DNA from: Pseudomonadota bacterium
GTDB taxonomy: Bacteria > Pseudomonadota > Gammaproteobacteria > Steroidobacterales > Steroidobacteraceae
Direction: 5' to 3'
Assembly (NCBI GenBank): GCA_003242275.1
Contig: QGUX01000116.1
Coordinates: 1-10,031, forward strand
Length of the DNA: 10,031 bases
A program made the position numbers and the translations under genes. Shown piece by piece: positions 7,089 through 10,031 of the stretch. The notes beneath the pieces were generated by a model that worked only from the letters and a program-made list of their open reading frames with translations, was not told the origin of the DNA and did not search any database. How positions within the stretch are numbered: the first letter of the stretch is position 1; each line of letters opens with the position of its first letter.

Positions 7089-8000
7089 TCAGCCGGCGAT
7101 CACGCCGGCCAGCACCACGATGCCCACCCAGTTGTTGTTCCGGAAGGCCCTGAAGCAGCCGTCCCGGTCGCGGTTCCTGATCAGCCACTGCTGGTAGCCG
7201 AACAGCACTGCGGCGCCGGCCAGCGCCAGCCAGAACTGCCAGCCCAGGATCAGCGACCAGCCCACCATGGCCAGGCCGCCGAGCACCATGGCCTGCATCA
7301 CGCCGATGAGCAGCCGGTCCATGTCGCCGAAGGCGATGGCGGTGGAGTGCACGTCGAGCTTCAGGTCGTCGTCGCGGTCGACCATGGCGTACTGGGTGTC
7401 GTAGACGCCGGCGAAGATCACGGTGATGAAGAACATCAGCCAGCCGATCTGCGGCACGCCGCCCAGGGTGGCGACGAAGGCCATGGGCACGGCCCAGCCG
7501 AAGGCCGCGCCCAGGTAGAACTGCGGCAGCGGGAAGAAGCGCTTCATGAACGGATAGCTCACCGTCAGCGCGGCGCCGACGAAGGCGAACTGCACGGTCT
7601 TCCAGTCCAGCCGCGTGACCAGCCACAGCGCCACGAGCACCAGCACGGCGAACAGGCCCAGCGCCTCGTGCGGCGAGACCACGCGCTGCGCCAGCGGGCG
7701 GCCGCGGGTCCGCCTGACGTGCGGATCGATGTCGCGGTCGGCGAAGTCGTTGATCACGCAGCCGGCCGAGCGCATCACCACGGTGCCGGCGACGAAGACC
7801 ACCAGCAGCTTCAGCGGCGGCACGGAGGGAGAGGCGGGCAGGCCACGGGCCGCGATCCACAGCGCCCACAGCGTGGGCCAGAGCAACAGGCCGATGCCGA
7901 TGGGGCGGTCGAGCCGCATCAGCAGTGCGTAGCGATGCAGCCGGCGCGCCAGCGGCGCACCACGCCAGCCCCACAGCAGGGCGCTATCCGATACGGCCAT
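7089..8000 (-). CDS. ubiA: 4-hydroxybenzoate polyprenyltransferase UbiA
   Basis: UbiA is an inner-membrane prenyltransferase. It joins the polyprenyl chain of a long-chain polyprenyl diphosphate to 4-hydroxybenzoate, the first membrane-bound step of ubiquinone synthesis. The protein has 303 residues (E. coli about 290), strongly hydrophobic with about eight or nine membrane segments. Both Mg-diphosphate motifs are intact: NDFADRDID at 84-92 and YDTQYAMVDRDDD at 200-212. The blocks SYPFMKRFFPLPQ (148-160) and LGAAFGWAVPMAF (163-175) match E. coli UbiA closely as I recall it. The ATG at 8000-7998 lies inside the end of recG, giving a 17-base overlap, with GGAAAG a few bases upstream; translational coupling to recG is likely. 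No ubiC (chorismate lyase) is visible in the window. The identification is secure. Confidence 0.96.
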   Translation of the reverse strand: MAVSDSALLWGWRGAPLARRLHRYALLMRLDRPIGIGLLLWPTLWALWIAARGLPASPSVPPLKLLVVFVAGTVVMRSAGCVINDFADRDIDPHVRRTRGRPLAQRVVSPHEALGLFAVLVLVALWLVTRLDWKTVQFAFVGAALTVSYPFMKRFFPLPQFYLGAAFGWAVPMAFVATLGGVPQIGWLMFFITVIFAGVYDTQYAMVDRDDDLKLDVHSTAIAFGDMDRLLIGVMQAMVLGGLAMVGWSLILGWQFWLALAGAAVLFGYQQWLIRNRDRDGCFRAFRNNNWVGIVVLAGVIAG

Positions 8001-10005
8001 AGCTTTCCGCGTTCCCGATCCAGCGCCGCGTGAGCGGCGCGATGCAGGGCGAATTCTCCCGCAGCAGCGCCTCGGCGGTCGAGTGCACCTGCGGCAAGAG
8101 ATCCGCGTCGCGCACGAGGTCGGCGACCTTCAGTTCGGCCAGCCCGGTCTGGCGCGTGCCCAGCAGTTCGCCGGGGCCGCGCAGCTCCAGATCCTTCTGC
8201 GCGATGGCGAAGCCGTCGGTGGTGTCGCGCAGCGTGGCCAGGCGCTCGCGCGCATGCTGCGACAGCGGCGGGCGGTACAGCAGCACGCAGGTGGATTCGC
8301 GCGCGCCGCGTCCGACCCGGCCGCGCAGCTGGTGCAGCTGCGCCAGTCCCAGCCGCTCGGCGTTCTCGATCACCATCAGGCTGGCGTTGGGCACGTCCAC
8401 GCCCACCTCGATCACGGTGGTGGCGACCAGCAGCTGCGTGCGGCCGGCCTTGAACTCCTGCATGGCCCTGTCCTTGGCGCGCGGCGGCATGCGTCCGTGC
8501 ACCAGCCCGACGCGGATGCCGGGCAGTGCCTCGGCGAGTTGCGCGGCGGTCTCCTCGGCGGCCTGGCAGCCCAGCTCCTCGTTCTCCTCGATCAACGTGC
8601 ACACCCAGTAGGCCTGGCGGCCCTCGCGGCAGGCGGCGTGGATGCGCTCGACCACCTCGGCACGGCGCTCCTCGGCCAGCGCCACGGTGCGGATCGGGGT
8701 GCGGCCGGGCGGCAGCTCGTCGATCACGGACACGTCGAGGTCGGCGTAGGCGGTCATGGCCAGCGTGCGCGGGATGGGCGTGGCGGTCATGATGAGCTGG
8801 TGCGGCGTGTATCCGGCGCCCTCGCCCTTCTGCTTGAGGGACATGCGCTGCTGCACGCCGAAGCGGTGCTGCTCGTCGACGATGGCCAGCGCGAGGCGGT
8901 GGAAGGTGACGCCCTGCTGGAACAGCGCATGCGTGCCCACGGCCACCTGCACCTCGCCGCCGGCCACGGCCTGGAGCGCGCTCTGCCGGCCGCGCGCGGA
9001 TTGCGAGCCGGTGAGCAGGGCGACGGTGAGGCCCAGCGGTCGGAACCACGCCTCCAGCGCGCGGAAGTGCTGCTCGGCCAGCAGTTCGGTGGGCGCCATC
9101 AGCGCCGCCTGCGCGCCGCTGCCGGCGGCGCGCGCGGCCGCCGCGGCTGCGACCACGGTCTTGCCGCAGCCCACGTCGCCCTGCACCAGGCGCATCATCG
9201 GCCGGCGGCCCTGGAGGTCGGCGGCCACCTCCTCGAGCACGCGCGCCTGCGCGCCGGTCAGCGGCCAGGGCAGCGCGGCGATGAACTTCGCGGTGAGCCC
9301 TGCCTCGTCGGTGAGCGGCAGGGCCGGCTCGGAGTGGATCTGGCGCTTGATCTGGGCGAGGGAGAGCTGGTGCGCCAGCAGTTCCTCGAAGGCCAGCCGG
9401 CGCTGCGCGGGATGGCGGCCGGCGGCCAGCGACTCCAGCGAGGTGCCCACCGGCGGGTGGTGCACGAACTCCAGCGCCTCGCGCAGGGTGGGGAGCCTGA
9501 GCTTCTCCACCACATGCGCGGGCAGCAGGTCCTGGGCGGGATTGGCGGCGAGCCGCGCCAGCGCGCGGTCCACGGCGGCGCGCACACGGCCCTGGCTCTG
9601 GCCCTCGGTGAGGGGGTACACCGGCGTCAGCCGGTCCTCCAGCGGCCCGGCGGCGCTGGCGCGTCGGTACTCCGGATGCACCATCTCCAGCCCCTGCGGG
9701 CCGCGGCGCACCTCGCCGAAGCAGCGCAGCTTCGTGCCGCGCGCGAAGCCTTCCTGCTGGGCGCGCGAGAAGTGGAAGAAGCGCAACGTCAGGAAGCCCG
9801 AGCCGTCGGAGATGCGCACCAGCAGCGAGCGGCGGCGGCGGAACACCACGTCGGCGAGCTGCACCTCGCCCTCGACCACGGCGCGCGCGCCGGCCACCAG
9901 CGAGCCGATGGCGGTGATCCGCGTGCGGTCCTCGTAGCGGTGCGGCAGCAGGAACAGCGGATCGGCGCGCGCGGCGGCCGTGTCCGCTACAGGGCCAGCA
10001 CGCAC
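7984..10005 (-). CDS. recG: ATP-dependent DNA helicase RecG, with shortened N-terminus
   Basis: RecG is a cytoplasmic double-strand DNA translocase that reverses stalled forks and processes branched DNA. In the 673 residues read from GTG 10005, the wedge/OB domain covers about 22-115. Helicase motif I is GDVGCGKT (276-283), with Cys where E. coli has Ser. Other motifs are APTELLAEQH (304-313), DEQH (377-380), TATPIPRT (407-414), LVHGRM (501-506), ATTVIEVGVDVPNA (528-541) and QLRGRVGR (559-566). The C-terminal GPGELLGTRQTG is at 610-621. All key ATPase residues are present. The N-terminus is odd: RYEDRT starts at residue 23 instead of about 43 in E. coli, and the usual N-terminal segment with a GVG motif is missing. 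GTG 10005 is the only plausible start in the window, with GGAAG upstream, overlapping ridA by 19 bases. The frame stays open to the window edge, so a start outside cannot be excluded. Confidence 0.95.
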   Translation of the reverse strand: MRAGPVADTAAARADPLFLLPHRYEDRTRITAIGSLVAGARAVVEGEVQLADVVFRRRRSLLVRISDGSGFLTLRFFHFSRAQQEGFARGTKLRCFGEVRRGPQGLEMVHPEYRRASAAGPLEDRLTPVYPLTEGQSQGRVRAAVDRALARLAANPAQDLLPAHVVEKLRLPTLREALEFVHHPPVGTSLESLAAGRHPAQRRLAFEELLAHQLSLAQIKRQIHSEPALPLTDEAGLTAKFIAALPWPLTGAQARVLEEVAADLQGRRPMMRLVQGDVGCGKTVVAAAAAARAAGSGAQAALMAPTELLAEQHFRALEAWFRPLGLTVALLTGSQSARGRQSALQAVAGGEVQVAVGTHALFQQGVTFHRLALAIVDEQHRFGVQQRMSLKQKGEGAGYTPHQLIMTATPIPRTLAMTAYADLDVSVIDELPPGRTPIRTVALAEERRAEVVERIHAACREGRQAYWVCTLIEENEELGCQAAEETAAQLAEALPGIRVGLVHGRMPPRAKDRAMQEFKAGRTQLLVATTVIEVGVDVPNASLMVIENAERLGLAQLHQLRGRVGRGARESTCVLLYRPPLSQHARERLATLRDTTDGFAIAQKDLELRGPGELLGTRQTGLAELKVADLVRDADLLPQVHSTAEALLRENSPCIAPLTRRWIGNAESYGRIG

Positions 10006-10031
10006 TCCACTTCCACGCGGGCGCCGCGCGG
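9987..10031 (-). CDS. ridA: RidA-family protein, C-terminal end (partial)
   Basis: The minus strand enters the window in frame with PRGARVEVECVLAL followed by TAG at 9989-9987. This is the characteristic end of RidA (YjgF/YER057c/UK114) proteins, whose last strand reads like LPRGALVEIEAVA. RidA hydrolyses reactive enamine/imine intermediates released by PLP enzymes such as threonine dehydratase. Only 14 residues are visible, so the call rests on this tail and on position, since ridA often lies beside recG and spoT in gammaproteobacteria. Its last 19 bases overlap the predicted start of recG in another frame. Confidence 0.7.
   Translation of the reverse strand, partial: PRGARVEVECVLAL

Noticed and set aside
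8756..9937. Plus-strand open frames opposite recG and ubiA, up to about 390 codons
   Set aside because: They lie over secure minus-strand genes, are rich in Ser/Arg/Ala/Cys and match nothing recognisable.

Overview
The window is GC-rich DNA with the gene content of a Gram-negative gammaproteobacterium. Two outer-membrane TonB-dependent receptors, a small lipoprotein and a ridA-recG-ubiA cluster point towards the Xanthomonadales, Steroidobacterales or Nevskiales. That placement is inferred from gene content and protein style only.

Left part, plus strand. Positions 1-38 look like the last codons of a gene that enters from the left. A perfect hairpin without a T-run follows at 69-91. Next come a 94-residue predicted lipoprotein (226-510) and a 216-base leader that contains a palindrome and a nested inverted repeat. 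The largest gene (727-4392, GTG start) encodes a 1221-residue TonB-dependent receptor and ends in a textbook intrinsic terminator (4416-4449). A second, unrelated-looking TonB-dependent receptor (4637-7036, 799 residues) has its own leader and Shine-Dalgarno, so the two receptors are probably separate transcription units. No TonB, ExbB/ExbD, sigma/anti-sigma pair, ABC importer or degradative enzyme lies beside them, so their substrates cannot be named from context.

Right part, minus strand, convergent with the receptors. A short hairpin (7054-7082) separates the second receptor from ubiA (7089-8000). UbiA is 4-hydroxybenzoate polyprenyltransferase of ubiquinone synthesis. It overlaps recG (7984-10005), the branched-DNA helicase, by 17 bases. 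recG in turn overlaps the last codons of a ridA-like gene (9987-10031, running off the window) by 19 bases. The three genes look like one compact, translationally coupled operon with DNA-repair and housekeeping roles.

The most unusual point is the start of RecG. The frame enters the RecG family immediately at the segment before RYEDRT and lacks most of the N-terminal segment found in E. coli RecG, with the ridA end lying where that segment should be. Other points worth checking are the strictly paired cysteines in both receptors, the VTGSR motif shared by the lipoprotein and the first receptor, and the structured leader of that receptor. I saw no clear sign of an undescribed multi-gene system, mobile element, CRISPR array, tRNA or rRNA.
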